A stretch of 64,000 nt of DNA, taken from an uncultured Oscillospiraceae bacterium (GTDB lineage: Bacteria; Bacillota; Clostridia; Oscillospirales; Oscillospiraceae). How positions within the stretch are numbered: position 1 is the stretch's first letter; each line of letters begins with the position of its first letter. Shown one piece after another: positions 1 to 9,231 of the stretch. The notes beneath the pieces were generated by a model, which did not search any database, was not told the origin of the DNA, and saw only the letters and a list, made by a program, of their open reading frames with translations. The stretch lies in NCBI GenBank assembly GCA_934646185.1, contig CAKUEH010000001.1:1-64000 (forward strand), read 5' to 3'. A program made the position numbers and the translations under genes.

Positions 1-116
1 ATGGAGCCTGCGCCCTTCATGCCGGACTTGTTGAGGGTCACGTTTGCAACGACGCCGTCGCCGAGCAGGATCAGCATCATTGTGCCAAGGAACTCACATA
101 AGTACTTTAAGAACAT
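1..116 (-). CDS. glpF: Glycerol uptake facilitator (aquaporin family), N-terminal part only
   Basis: This is the first 38 codons of a leftward gene cut by the window edge. The predicted N-terminus (MFLKYLCEFLGTMMLILLGD, then GVVANV and a Lys/Gly stretch) matches the start of the first membrane helix of GlpF-type aquaglyceroporins. It would sit in the inner membrane and let glycerol in. The ATG is preceded by AGGGAGGAG at a good distance. It lies 65 bases downstream of glpK on the same strand, so uptake and phosphorylation are probably cotranscribed. The NPA motifs lie outside the window and could not be checked. Confidence 0.85.
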   Translation of the reverse strand, partial: MFLKYLCEFLGTMMLILLGDGVVANVTLNKSGMKGAGS

Positions 117-181
117 GAATACTCCTCCCTGTCATACATCGATATTTGGTTGTGTTCCGTTTCTTCTCCTGAATGAAATTC

Positions 182-1678
<1,497 letters not shown>

Positions 1679-1746
1679 GAATACGTCCTCCTTATCTTTC
1701 TTGCAGATTTAAAATGGATCACTCTATGGTGGTATCTTCAAACATC

Positions 1747-1775
1747 AGTATACAGGAAAACCGCCGCGGCGTCAT
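1747..1775 (-). promoter_or_regulatory. Probable glpK promoter with an operator-like inverted repeat at the -35
   Basis: On the minus strand a TATACT -10 box (1747-1752) lies about 70 bases upstream of the glpK ATG. The -35 region is poor (near 1770-1775). An imperfect inverted repeat with arms TTGACA and TGTCTAA (1775-1799) overlaps the -35 side. Its half-site resembles the perfect repeat at the glpP promoter (3136-3159). A weak -35 beside a regulator site is consistent with regulated expression. That interpretation is inference. Confidence 0.45.
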
Positions 1776-1900
1776 TAGACAAGCTCACGAAAATGTCAAA
1801 ATAAACAAAAAATAATTTCATATCGATTGATTTATAGCGGATATGCACATAACATTCTATGCGAGGAACCTGAAATTAGAAGAGCTTCAAAAATTAAACT

Positions 1901-2422
1901 TCAAATCTGCCGTACCGTCAGAAACAGCGCCCGAAGCTGCTGTCTGCATGCCTCCACATCAAGCGGCGTCCGGCGCGCAACAAGGCTGTCGACGGTGCAG
2001 AACACGGCCTGACAGAGCATGTCCAGCGCGAGCGCATGCGTCGCGTGATCCACCGTATTCGGATCCGGCAGGAGCCTGGCAAGCTGCGGACGGATGACCT
2101 TCCTTGTGATCCGGTACATCGTCTCCTGCCCGAGCGCCTGGGAGATTTTACGCAGCAGCGCCTGCTTTTCCCGCAGCAGCGTCAGTGCCTGCAGGCACCA
2201 TGCACCGGGGGCCTGTGCATCGTCAAACCGCAGCGGCGCGCACAGCTCTGTCTCTACGATCCATTCCAGCACGCTGTAGATATCCTGATAATGATAATAG
2301 AAGCTCTGGCGCTTCATCTGTGTCTGCTCCATCACGCTCTGAACCGTGATCTTGCAGACCGGTCTTGTCTGCAGCATCTGCTCAACAGCTTCGGCGATCC
2401 GGCCTTTTGTATCGGTGCACAT
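1901..2422 (-). CDS. TetR-family transcriptional regulator (DhaS-like)
   Basis: A 173-residue regulator with an N-terminal TetR helix-turn-helix. Residues about 8-50 include the segment ITVQSVMEQTQMKRQSFYYH followed by a YQDIY linker, as in TetR proteins of the DhaS type. The C-terminal ligand domain is helical and not otherwise recognisable. The start chosen is the ATG at 2422, with GAGGAGG just upstream; earlier in-frame starts lie inside glpP. It follows glpP by 13 bases and precedes glpK, so it probably regulates the glycerol operon and itself. Inverted repeats with TTGACA half-sites at the glpP and glpK promoters are candidate operators. The ligand is unknown. Confidence 0.8.
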   Translation of the reverse strand: MCTDTKGRIAEAVEQMLQTRPVCKITVQSVMEQTQMKRQSFYYHYQDIYSVLEWIVETELCAPLRFDDAQAPGAWCLQALTLLREKQALLRKISQALGQETMYRITRKVIRPQLARLLPDPNTVDHATHALALDMLCQAVFCTVDSLVARRTPLDVEACRQQLRALFLTVRQI

Positions 2423-2435
2423 GCCGCAAACCTCC

Positions 2436-2999
2436 TCACATCTCCCAGACGGCGGGAGCCGTGCTGGAAATGGCGAGCGCGCCCGCCTCAAGCGCCTGCA
2501 TGACCTCTTTCTTTTCCGTGATGAGTCCGCCCGTCAGGATCGGCAGGCCCGTCAGCTGCCGCACCTTGCGCAGCATCGACGGCATCAGGCCGGGCAGAAT
2601 GTCGATGGCGTCCGGCTTGAGATTCTTTGCGCTCAGCGCCGAATCCAGCGCCATGGAATCGATCAGAAAGACCCGCAGGATAGCGATCATGTTCAGCTCC
2701 TTCGCGCGCTGGATCATATTGGCGCGGGTGGAGATTACGCCGTCCGCCTGCGTGCTGCGGCGGAGAAAGTCGACGGAGATCTCCTTCGCGGCCAATCCGC
2801 CGATCAGGTCGGCGTGAACAATGGCGATTTTCCCGGCATCCTTGATCTGACGGACGATCTCGGGGATATTGCAGATATCGCCGTACAGCACAAATACGGT
2901 CTGGATATCGGTGCGCAGACACTGTGTCAGTCCCTCGTCGTCACGCACGGCGGCAATGATGGGATTGCGCTGCAGGGCCTCATAAAGTCGTTGTTCCAA
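2436..2999 (-). CDS. glpP: Glycerol-3-phosphate-responsive antiterminator GlpP
   Basis: An RNA-binding antiterminator that lets RNA polymerase read through leader terminators of glycerol genes when glycerol-3-phosphate is present. The product is 187 residues, close to characterised GlpP proteins (about 190). It begins LEQRLYEALQRNPIIAAVRD and carries the conserved VHADLIGGLAAKEISVDFL and DILPGLMPS segments of the TIM-barrel-like fold. The start is taken as TTG at 2999, since AGGCGGAG sits six bases upstream. A longer reading would run through the leader terminator and promoter. It is the first gene of the operon and is itself preceded by an intrinsic terminator (3043-3095), suggesting autoregulation. 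Confidence 0.9.
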   Translation of the reverse strand: MEQRLYEALQRNPIIAAVRDDEGLTQCLRTDIQTVFVLYGDICNIPEIVRQIKDAGKIAIVHADLIGGLAAKEISVDFLRRSTQADGVISTRANMIQRAKELNMIAILRVFLIDSMALDSALSAKNLKPDAIDILPGLMPSMLRKVRQLTGLPILTGGLITEKKEVMQALEAGALAISSTAPAVWEM

Positions 3000-3042
3000 G
3001 CTCAGCTCCGCCTCTCTCCAAATTCTGGTTTCTGTTATGTAC

Positions 3043-3095
3043 AAAAAAGAGCACAGCAAACAGACGGCACGATTAGTCCGTTTGTCCCCATGCTC
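3043..3095 (-). terminator. Leader terminator (attenuator) upstream of glpP
   Basis: On the minus strand, GAGCA...CAAACGGAC pairs with GTCTGTTTG...TGCTC and is followed directly by TTTTTT. It lies between the promoter (3141-3169) and the glpP start. This is the position expected for a GlpP-controlled antitermination site. The pairing is read directly; GlpP control is inferred from gene context. Confidence 0.7.
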
Positions 3096-3140
3096 AACAC
3101 TCCGGGCGTTTTCGGTTGTTAGTGTTTCCTTACAATTGAC

Positions 3141-3169
3141 AGTGTAGCACAACTGTCAAAAGAAATCAA
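3141..3169 (-). promoter_or_regulatory. Promoter of the glpP operon with a perfect 8-bp inverted repeat
   Basis: Reading leftward: TTGATT (3164-3169), 17-base spacer, TACACT (3141-3146). A perfect inverted repeat, TTGACAGT...ACTGTCAA with 8-base arms and an 8-base spacer (3136-3159), covers the spacer and the -10 box. That is a classical repressor position. The TetR-type protein encoded in the same operon is the obvious candidate to bind it. Confidence 0.65.
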
Positions 3170-3208
3170 GGAAAAGGATGTACATTTGTTAAAATTGTCA
3201 GTTTCCAC

Positions 3209-3242
3209 AAAAAACCCACCGGCAGACTATTCATCCTGTGGG
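3209..3242 (-). terminator. Possible terminator after the cysteine-rich gene
   Basis: Minus-strand CCCAC...GTGGG (5 bp, 18-base loop) followed by TTTTTT. A stronger GC hairpin without a T-run (3366-3397, arms GCGCCCCGGCTGCC/GGCAGCCGGGGCGC) lies just after the gene. Either or both could end transcription of the gene at 3404-4246. Otherwise 3170-3403 shows no gene. Confidence 0.4.
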
Positions 3243-3403
3243 GCAATACCCGCAAGCGGAGACTGCGGCGTCAGCTTTATGCGGAAAGCGGCAAAAACCG
3301 GCCCCTGTACAGGCAGTGCAGTTTTGCATCGTTTTATGAGACGCAGGTTTTTTGGCATGCGGTACGCGCCCCGGCTGCCGTTTGGCAGCCGGGGCGCGGC
3401 ATC

Positions 3404-4246
3404 TTATTTTGTTCTGCTGCAGCCGGTGCAGCTGTCTTCGGGCTTGATGCACGGTTCGTTTTTCCCGGGGAAGAACGCATCCATCGGGAAATCGATCTGG
3501 CTGAAGACCTCGCAGGGGCTTTCCGTGCTTGTGCCGCCCACCGGCGGGCAGGTCTTCGACGGAACGCAGTAGTCAAACGTCGGGATCAACAGCTGCGTGT
3601 CGCGCTCGAGCCGGACGATGGAGAACTGTCCGATGGTGACGAGCAGACGCTTGCATTCGCCGGTCAGAACCAGCGGCTCGTCAAAGCAGCCGAGCAGCGC
3701 TTCCGGGATCGCGGGCGAGACATCGTTCTGGCAGCAGCAGTTGCATGCCTCCATCACCCGCGAGCCGAGAATGATCGGGTCGACCGTTTCCGCAACGGCC
3801 CGCGGCAGCGAGACGGACTGCAGCGACTTCTTGCAAAGGCACGTCAGATCGTCCCGGCTGGAGAAAATGCGCGCGCTCGTTTCTCCGCCGAACAGCACCA
3901 ACCGCTTGGAGAATACGGCCAGACCCGTGACGGTATTCGTGCGCCCTGCCGAGAGCGTCGCGTCTGCGATGACGCGGTAGTAGAACGTAACGTCGACGGT
4001 AAAATAACCGGAAGAGTAGGGGACGGACTCCACCTGTACCTGGGTAAAGAGCAGCTCCACATACCGCGCCTTCGCGCTTGCCGCGCAGTCGAGCGTTTTC
4101 TGGGAGTCGACTGTTAAGTACACGCGCAGATCCTCGATGCAGTCCTTCGCAAGACAGCTGTCCGTGATCTTCCCCGTATGCACACAAACCGCTTCGCGGA
4201 TGCCGCGCAGATCACAGGTCTTGCCCGTCTGTGCAGGTTCAGACAT
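3404..4246 (-). CDS. Conserved clostridial cysteine-rich protein of unknown function
   Basis: A 280-residue protein with about 18 cysteines, several clustered (CNCCCQ near the middle, CLCKK, and a CTGCSRTK C-terminus). There is no signal peptide or membrane helix. The order of motifs (EAVCVHTGKITDSC, CIEDLRVYLT, YYRVIADA, GQFSIVRLERDTQLLIP, FDYCVP) matches, from memory, a protein family common in Oscillospiraceae and other spore-forming Clostridia. The metal- or disulfide-prone cysteines and SPOCS-like beta-strand spacing recall exosporium/coat proteins such as CsxC, but this is only a suggestion. The start has AGGAGGT eight bases upstream. It is a single gene, divergent from the tagA-like operon. 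Confidence 0.75.
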   Translation of the reverse strand: MSEPAQTGKTCDLRGIREAVCVHTGKITDSCLAKDCIEDLRVYLTVDSQKTLDCAASAKARYVELLFTQVQVESVPYSSGYFTVDVTFYYRVIADATLSAGRTNTVTGLAVFSKRLVLFGGETSARIFSSRDDLTCLCKKSLQSVSLPRAVAETVDPIILGSRVMEACNCCCQNDVSPAIPEALLGCFDEPLVLTGECKRLLVTIGQFSIVRLERDTQLLIPTFDYCVPSKTCPPVGGTSTESPCEVFSQIDFPMDAFFPGKNEPCIKPEDSCTGCSRTK

Positions 4247-4384
4247 TCGGATGACCTCCTATATATGATATCGTAAAGGTTCGCGTGGCCGAAACAGGGT
4301 CGTTCACGCTTCGCTTTCATAACAGTTTATGCAAAACCGCCCGTATGTGAAACAGCGCGCAGGGAAATTGGCCCCGAAATTGCG

Positions 4385-4413
4385 TGGACAAACGCGGAAA
4401 TATGTGCTAAAAT
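4385..4413 (+). promoter_or_regulatory. Promoter of the tagA-tmk-mltG run
   Basis: TGGACA (4385-4390), 17-base spacer, TAAAAT (4408-4413), ending 36 bases before the first ATG. This is a sigma-A-type promoter for the rightward gene run. Confidence 0.6.
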
Positions 4414-4449
4414 AATGATCGATTCTAAATTGGTGAGGTATGCCTGCAC

Positions 4450-5169
4450 ATGAAACTGGATATCATGGGGCTGCAATTTGATAACGTCACGATGGATGAG
4501 GCCGCTGCGCGCGCGGAAGAAATTCTCGCGGGTGAGAAGGCTGCCTACGCTGTGACCCCGAACGCCGAGATCGCCTACGAGGCGCTGCACGACGAGACGC
4601 TCCGCTCGCTCCTTAACGGCGCCGATCTCGTCCTGCCGGACGGCGCGGGCGTCGTGCTCGCGTCCAAACTTCTCAAAACGCCGCTGAAGCAGAAGGTCGC
4701 GGGCGTCGATTTTGCCGACCGGCTGCTCTCTATCCTCGAAAAGACTGGCGGCGGACTGTTCCTGCTCGGCAGCAAGCCCGGCATTGCGGAGCTTGCCGCG
4801 CAGAAAATGCTTGAAAAGCACCCGGAGCTGCATATCTGCGGCATGAACGACGGCTATTTCAAGGATGAAGCGCCGATCATTGAGAAGATCAACGCCGCGA
4901 AGCCCGACGTACTCTTTGTCTGCCTCGGCGCGCCGAAGCAGGAGCTGTTCATGAAAAACCATCTGCACGAGCTGCACGTCAAGCTCATGATCGGCCTCGG
5001 CGGCTCGCTCGACAGCTTCGCGGGCACGGTCAAACGCGCGCCCAAATGGATGATCCGCTGCAATCTCGAGTGGCTCTACCGGCTCATCAAGGAGCCGAAG
5101 CGGTTCGGACGCATGCTCCGGCTGCCAAAATACCTGTTCGCCGTGCTCGGCAAACGGATAAGAGGGTAA
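4450..5169 (+). CDS. tagA: WecG/TagA/CpsF-family glycosyltransferase
   Basis: A 239-residue cytoplasmic GT26-family transferase that adds an N-acetylhexosamine (ManNAc in TagA) to a lipid-linked sugar in wall or capsule polymer synthesis. Recognised from the N-terminal VTPNAEIAYEA segment with its catalytic-type TPN, the LPDGAGVVLASK motif, FLLGSKPG, the VCLGAPKQELF motif and GLGGSLDSFAG. Length fits the family. The exact acceptor cannot be told from sequence, so the symbol marks family membership. It starts the operon and ends 5 bases before tmk. Confidence 0.88.
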   Translation: MKLDIMGLQFDNVTMDEAAARAEEILAGEKAAYAVTPNAEIAYEALHDETLRSLLNGADLVLPDGAGVVLASKLLKTPLKQKVAGVDFADRLLSILEKTGGGLFLLGSKPGIAELAAQKMLEKHPELHICGMNDGYFKDEAPIIEKINAAKPDVLFVCLGAPKQELFMKNHLHELHVKLMIGLGGSLDSFAGTVKRAPKWMIRCNLEWLYRLIKEPKRFGRMLRLPKYLFAVLGKRIRG

Positions 5170-5174
5170 GCAAT

Positions 5175-5846
5175 ATGGGAAAACTGATCGTGTTTGAAGG
5201 AACCGACGGAACGGGAAAGTCGACGCAGTTCGCACTTCTGACAAAGCGCCTGCAAAACGAGAATGTTTCGTTCCGCCGGCTGCAATTTCCGCAGTATCTT
5301 GAGCCGTCGTCGGCGCTCATCCGCATGTACCTGAACGGCGAGTTCGGCGATAATCCGAACGATGTCAACGCCTATGCGGCCTCTACATTCTATGCCGTCG
5401 ACCGCTATGCGTCCTATCAGCGCGTGTGGAAAAACGACTATGCCGCAGGCGGACTCATCCTGTCCGACCGCTATACGACCTCCAACGCCGTCCATCAGGG
5501 CGGCAAGCTGGAGGGAAAGGCGCGGGAGGAATTCTTCTCGTGGCTCTACGATCTGGAATTCAACCGCATGGGCCTGCCGAAGCCGGATCTGGTTCTGTGG
5601 CTCGATATGCCGGTCGAGATCGCCGAGACGCTCATGCGCAGGCGCGAGAGCGACACCGGGACGAAGGCCGATATCCACGAGCGCGACGACGGCTATCTCC
5701 ACAAATGCCGCGAGGTCGCGCGGCAGGCCGCGGATTATTTCGGCTGGACGCGCGTTTCCTGCGTCCGGGACGGGGAGCTCCGTTCCATCGAGGACATTCA
5801 CGAGGAACTGTACGCGCGTGTGAAATCATGTCTGGAGGAAGTGTGA
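5175..5846 (+). CDS. tmk: Thymidylate kinase
   Basis: Phosphorylates dTMP to dTDP with ATP, an essential step in dTTP supply. The 223-residue product opens with MGKLIVFEGTDGTGKST (Walker A, residues 9-17) and contains ILSDRYTTSNAVHQG (DR[YH] signature) and LVLWLDMPVEIA. The later MRRRESDTGTKADIHERDD region corresponds to the LID. The ATG at 5175 is preferred because AGAGGGTAAG precedes it and the P-loop then begins at the usual place. It lies 5 bases after the glycosyltransferase and 4 before the DJ-1 gene, so it is cotranscribed. Confidence 0.95.
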   Translation: MGKLIVFEGTDGTGKSTQFALLTKRLQNENVSFRRLQFPQYLEPSSALIRMYLNGEFGDNPNDVNAYAASTFYAVDRYASYQRVWKNDYAAGGLILSDRYTTSNAVHQGGKLEGKAREEFFSWLYDLEFNRMGLPKPDLVLWLDMPVEIAETLMRRRESDTGTKADIHERDDGYLHKCREVARQAADYFGWTRVSCVRDGELRSIEDIHEELYARVKSCLEEV

Positions 5847-5850
5847 TACT

Positions 5851-6393
5851 ATGGTATATATCATCTTGGGCAAGGGCTTTGAGCCGATGGAAGCGGTCGC
5901 GCCGTGCGATATTCTGCAGCGCGGCGGCGTGGAGGTACGCTTTGCCGGCATCGGCGGGACACTGATCAAGGGCGGCCACGGCATTTTGGTGCAGGCAGAC
6001 TGCACCGTGGAGGAAATGAAGCTGGCGGATACCGATATGGTGATCCTGCCGGGTGGCCTCGGCGGCGTGCAGTCGATCCTGGCAAGCGAAACAGCGATGA
6101 ATTTTATCCGCCTTGCGTATGAAAAAAACTGCTTTGTCGCGGCGATCTGCGCTGCGCCGACGATCCTTGCGTCGCTTCATATCACCGACGGCCGCAAGGC
6201 GACCTGCTATCCCGGCATGGAGAACCAGATGGGCACGGCGCGGATGAACGCCTGCGGCGCTGTGCAGGACGGACATGTCATCACCGGCCGCGCGGCGGGC
6301 TCCGCCGATGAATTCGGTCTTGCCTGCCTGCGGGCGCTCAAGGGTGAGGACGCGGCCCGTCAGGTCGCATCCGGCATCGTCTACCGCGCATAA
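5851..6393 (+). CDS. DJ-1/PfpI family protein
   Basis: A 180-residue single-domain DJ-1/ThiJ protein. The nucleophile-elbow cysteine is visible in FVAAICAAPT (C100), the family acid residue near EPMEA, and the GRAAGSADEFGL C-terminal helix. Members act as redox-sensitive chaperones, glyoxalases or deglycases; the reaction cannot be assigned here. It sits tightly between tmk and mltG (spacings of 4 and 11 bases). Confidence 0.88.
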   Translation: MVYIILGKGFEPMEAVAPCDILQRGGVEVRFAGIGGTLIKGGHGILVQADCTVEEMKLADTDMVILPGGLGGVQSILASETAMNFIRLAYEKNCFVAAICAAPTILASLHITDGRKATCYPGMENQMGTARMNACGAVQDGHVITGRAAGSADEFGLACLRALKGEDAARQVASGIVYRA

Positions 6394-6404
6394 GGGAGGA
6401 ACAC

Positions 6405-7907
6405 ATGGCAGAATTGACCCCCAATAAGCGTCCGGACGGCCAGCCGCAGGAAAACGGCGAGCTGGAAAAAAGTCTGGAATCGCTTTCGCTCGACGAGCTG
6501 CTTGCGTCCGTCAAGGACGATCTTGCACGCGTCGACGCGATGATGAACGACAAGGACGAGGAAAAGCAGGCCGAAGAGCAGGCCGAGGCCGAGCTGGATC
6601 AGCAGACGCAGCCGCAGAAGCAGCCGCCCAACATGCCCCCGCTGTTCGAGCCGAAGATCCCCGAGGAATACGCGGATCTGACCGTTGAGCAGGAAACGCC
6701 GGAACCGGAACCGGCTGCGGAAAAAAAGCGCAGCCGCCTGCCGTCCGGCATCCGGGTGCTGCTGTACGTGTGCTGCGTGCTGGCGGTCTCCGTGCTGCTT
6801 GCCGTGTTCGCATGGCGCTGCGCCGACGATGTGCTCTCGCTGACGAAGCCTGACGCCGAGGTGACCGTCACCATTTCCGACGGCGCGACGATCTCGCAGA
6901 TCGCGAAGGAGCTCAAGGACAAGGGCCTCGTCCGTTCAGAGACGCTGTTCAAGCTCTACTGCTGGGTCTCCCATGCCGAGCGCACCATCGAGCCCGGCAC
7001 GTATTCGCTCAACAGCCGCTATGACTATCATGCGCTTGTCGGCAATATGGTCGAGGCCAGCCCGGATCGCTCCGTCGTCGAGATCACCATTCCCGAGGGC
7101 TACGAGTGCGAGGATATTTTCCGCCTTCTGGAGGAAAACGGCGTCTGCTCGTATCAGGATCTGGCAAACGCCGCGGCAGACTATGAATTTGACTATGCGT
7201 TCCTGCAGGAGATCCCCTACGGAAGCGAAAACCGTCTGGAGGGCTATCTGTTCCCGGATACGTATCAATTCTATATGGGAGACGATCCGGAGAACGTCAT
7301 CGATAAATTCCTGCGCAACTTCGATAACAAATTCACCAGCGACCTCTATGACGCGCTGGATGCGCTGAATGACCGTCTGGCCCAGCGCATGCGGCAAAAC
7401 GCATTCTCCGAGACGGAGATCGCGGACGCGCAGCTTTCGCTCTATGACCTCGTCACGGTCGCGTCCCTCGTGGAAAAGGAGACGGCCAGAACGTCCGAGA
7501 GCGCGACGATCGCCTCCGTCATCTATAACCGCCTGTGCAGCAAGCTCTATCCATGCCTCGAGATCGACGCGACCATCCAGTATGCGCTGGCCGAGCGCAA
7601 GGAGATCCTGTCCAACGCGGACAAGGGCGTCCTCAGCCCCTATAACACCTATACAAACGCGGGCCTGCCCGCGGGCCCGATCGCGAACCCCGGCATGAAT
7701 TCCATCCGTGCCGCGCTTTACCCGGCGGAGACGAATTACTATTTCTACGCACTGGATACAACCGGCGTACACCACTTCTCCGAGACGTACTACGAGCACC
7801 AGAACTTCCTGAACGAGCTCGCAGGCAAAAATGAGGAGGAAGAACAGCCGGACGAAGCGGGGCAGACTGAAGAAAACGCCGATACGGAGAATCAGACAGA
7901 TGGATAG
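6405..7907 (+). CDS. mltG: Endolytic murein transglycosylase MltG (YceG-like)
   Basis: Membrane-anchored lytic transglycosylase that cuts nascent glycan strands and sets peptidoglycan strand length. The 500-residue protein has a long acidic Gln/Glu-rich cytoplasmic N-terminus (1-105), one membrane helix (about 115-137), a LysM-like segment (about 150-230) and the YceG domain. The catalytic glutamate is in ASLVEKET (E357). The ATIQYAL and NPGMNSIRAALYP signatures follow. The C-terminus ends in an acidic tail. The cytoplasmic N-terminal extension is longer than in E. coli but usual for Clostridia. The start follows GGGAGG. Confidence 0.94.
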   Translation: MAELTPNKRPDGQPQENGELEKSLESLSLDELLASVKDDLARVDAMMNDKDEEKQAEEQAEAELDQQTQPQKQPPNMPPLFEPKIPEEYADLTVEQETPEPEPAAEKKRSRLPSGIRVLLYVCCVLAVSVLLAVFAWRCADDVLSLTKPDAEVTVTISDGATISQIAKELKDKGLVRSETLFKLYCWVSHAERTIEPGTYSLNSRYDYHALVGNMVEASPDRSVVEITIPEGYECEDIFRLLEENGVCSYQDLANAAADYEFDYAFLQEIPYGSENRLEGYLFPDTYQFYMGDDPENVIDKFLRNFDNKFTSDLYDALDALNDRLAQRMRQNAFSETEIADAQLSLYDLVTVASLVEKETARTSESATIASVIYNRLCSKLYPCLEIDATIQYALAERKEILSNADKGVLSPYNTYTNAGLPAGPIANPGMNSIRAALYPAETNYYFYALDTTGVHHFSETYYEHQNFLNELAGKNEEEEQPDEAGQTEENADTENQTDG

Positions 7908-9123
7908 ACGCAAACCGGAGCTTCTGTGCCCGGCAGGGGATATGGAAAAGCTGCGCATGGCCGTCGCCTACGGCGCGGACGCGGTCTATCTGGCCGGAAC
8001 CAGCTTTGGCATGCGCTCGTTTACGGCAAACTTCACGCCTGAAGAGCTGCCGCGGGCGATCAAACTTGCGCATGACGCGGGCGTGAAGGTACACTGCACG
8101 GTGAATATCATGCCGCGCAACGACGAAGCCGCCGCGCTCCCGGCCTATCTCGAGCAGCTGGACGCGGCGGGCGTCGACGCCCTGATCCTCGCGGATCTCG
8201 GCGCGTTCAGGATGGCCGGGAAATATGCCCCGCACTGCCAGCGCCATATCTCGACGCAGCAGTCCGTCGCAAACTACGCCTGCGCGCAGAGCTGGTTCGA
8301 TCTCGGGGCCAGCCGCGTCGTGCTCGCGCGGGAACTGAGCCTGAAGGAGATCATGGAGATTCGGGCGCGCGTTTCGCCGGAGCTGGAGCTGGAGACATTC
8401 TGCCATGGCGCGATGTGCGTGTCCTATTCCGGCCGATGCCTGCTCAGCAACTATATGACCGGCCGCGATTCCAACCGCGGCCAGTGTGCTCAGCCCTGCC
8501 GGTATCAGTATGCGCTGATGGAAGAAAAGCGCCCCGGCGAATATTTCCCCGTCTTCGAGGATGAAAAGGGCACGTACATCATGAATTCCCGCGACATGTG
8601 CATGATCGACCATCTGGACGAGCTCTGCGACGCCGGGATCGACTGCCTGAAGATCGAGGGCCGCGCCAAATCGGCCTATTATGCCGCCATCGTCACCGGC
8701 GCCTACCGCCATGTGCTCGACGACGTGTGGGCGGGCCGCACGCCCGACAGGATCTGGCGCGACGAGGTCGAGCATGTCTCGCACCGACACTATTCAACCG
8801 GCTTTTACTATGGCCAGCCCGGCCAGATTACGGAGAATTCCCGCTATCTGCGCGAGTGGCAGATCTGCGCCGTCGTCGAGACCTGCGACGCGGCGGGGAA
8901 CGCAGTCCTCAGTCTGCGCAATAAATTTGCGGCAGGGGATACTGTCGAGGTCGTCGGCCCGGATCTGCGCCCGTTTTCCTGGCAGGTGCCGCCGATGGAG
9001 GATCTGGACGGCATTCCGCTCTCCGAGCCCCGCACGCCCCAGATGCGCTTCCGTGCCAGACTCCCCAAACAGGTCCCGCCCCTCTCCTTCATCCGCCATG
9101 CTGTCGAACTGTCCGGCCGGTAA
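7900..9123 (+). CDS. trhP: U32-family peptidase-like protein (tRNA hydroxylation protein TrhP type)
   Basis: A 407-residue protein of the U32/YegQ family. Members such as TrhP are needed for 5-hydroxyuridine at tRNA position 34 using prephenate, and RlhA acts on 23S rRNA. Visible marks are PAGDMEKLRMAVAYGADAVY at the N-terminus, the ETFCHGAMCVSYSGRC and GQCAQPCRY cysteines that in this family can hold an iron-sulfur cluster, and KIEGRAKSAYY. The start is the ATG at 7900, overlapping the end of mltG by 8 bases, so translation is coupled. The choice of TrhP over other U32 members is by length and motif order. Confidence 0.85.
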   Translation: MDRRKPELLCPAGDMEKLRMAVAYGADAVYLAGTSFGMRSFTANFTPEELPRAIKLAHDAGVKVHCTVNIMPRNDEAAALPAYLEQLDAAGVDALILADLGAFRMAGKYAPHCQRHISTQQSVANYACAQSWFDLGASRVVLARELSLKEIMEIRARVSPELELETFCHGAMCVSYSGRCLLSNYMTGRDSNRGQCAQPCRYQYALMEEKRPGEYFPVFEDEKGTYIMNSRDMCMIDHLDELCDAGIDCLKIEGRAKSAYYAAIVTGAYRHVLDDVWAGRTPDRIWRDEVEHVSHRHYSTGFYYGQPGQITENSRYLREWQICAVVETCDAAGNAVLSLRNKFAAGDTVEVVGPDLRPFSWQVPPMEDLDGIPLSEPRTPQMRFRARLPKQVPPLSFIRHAVELSGR

Positions 9124-9146
9124 GCAAAACCGCACTGTAAACCTGA

Positions 9147-9192
9147 AAAACGCCTCCGTTTCCTGCGCAGCAGAAGAAACGGGGGCGTTTTT
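9147..9192 (+). terminator. Terminator after trhP
   Basis: AACGCCTCCGTTTC pairs with GAAACGGGGGCGTT, followed by a short T-run. It ends the rightward run and lies just before the convergent MATE gene. Confidence 0.85.
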
Positions 9193-9231
9193 ATGGAAAA
9201 GCGAAGAAGCAACGCGCGGCAGGGGCCGGCG

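Noticed and set aside
3000..3152. A longer GlpP starting near 3152
   Set aside because: The extension would be translated through the leader terminator and the promoter region; TTG 2999 has the proper ribosome site and gives the family length.
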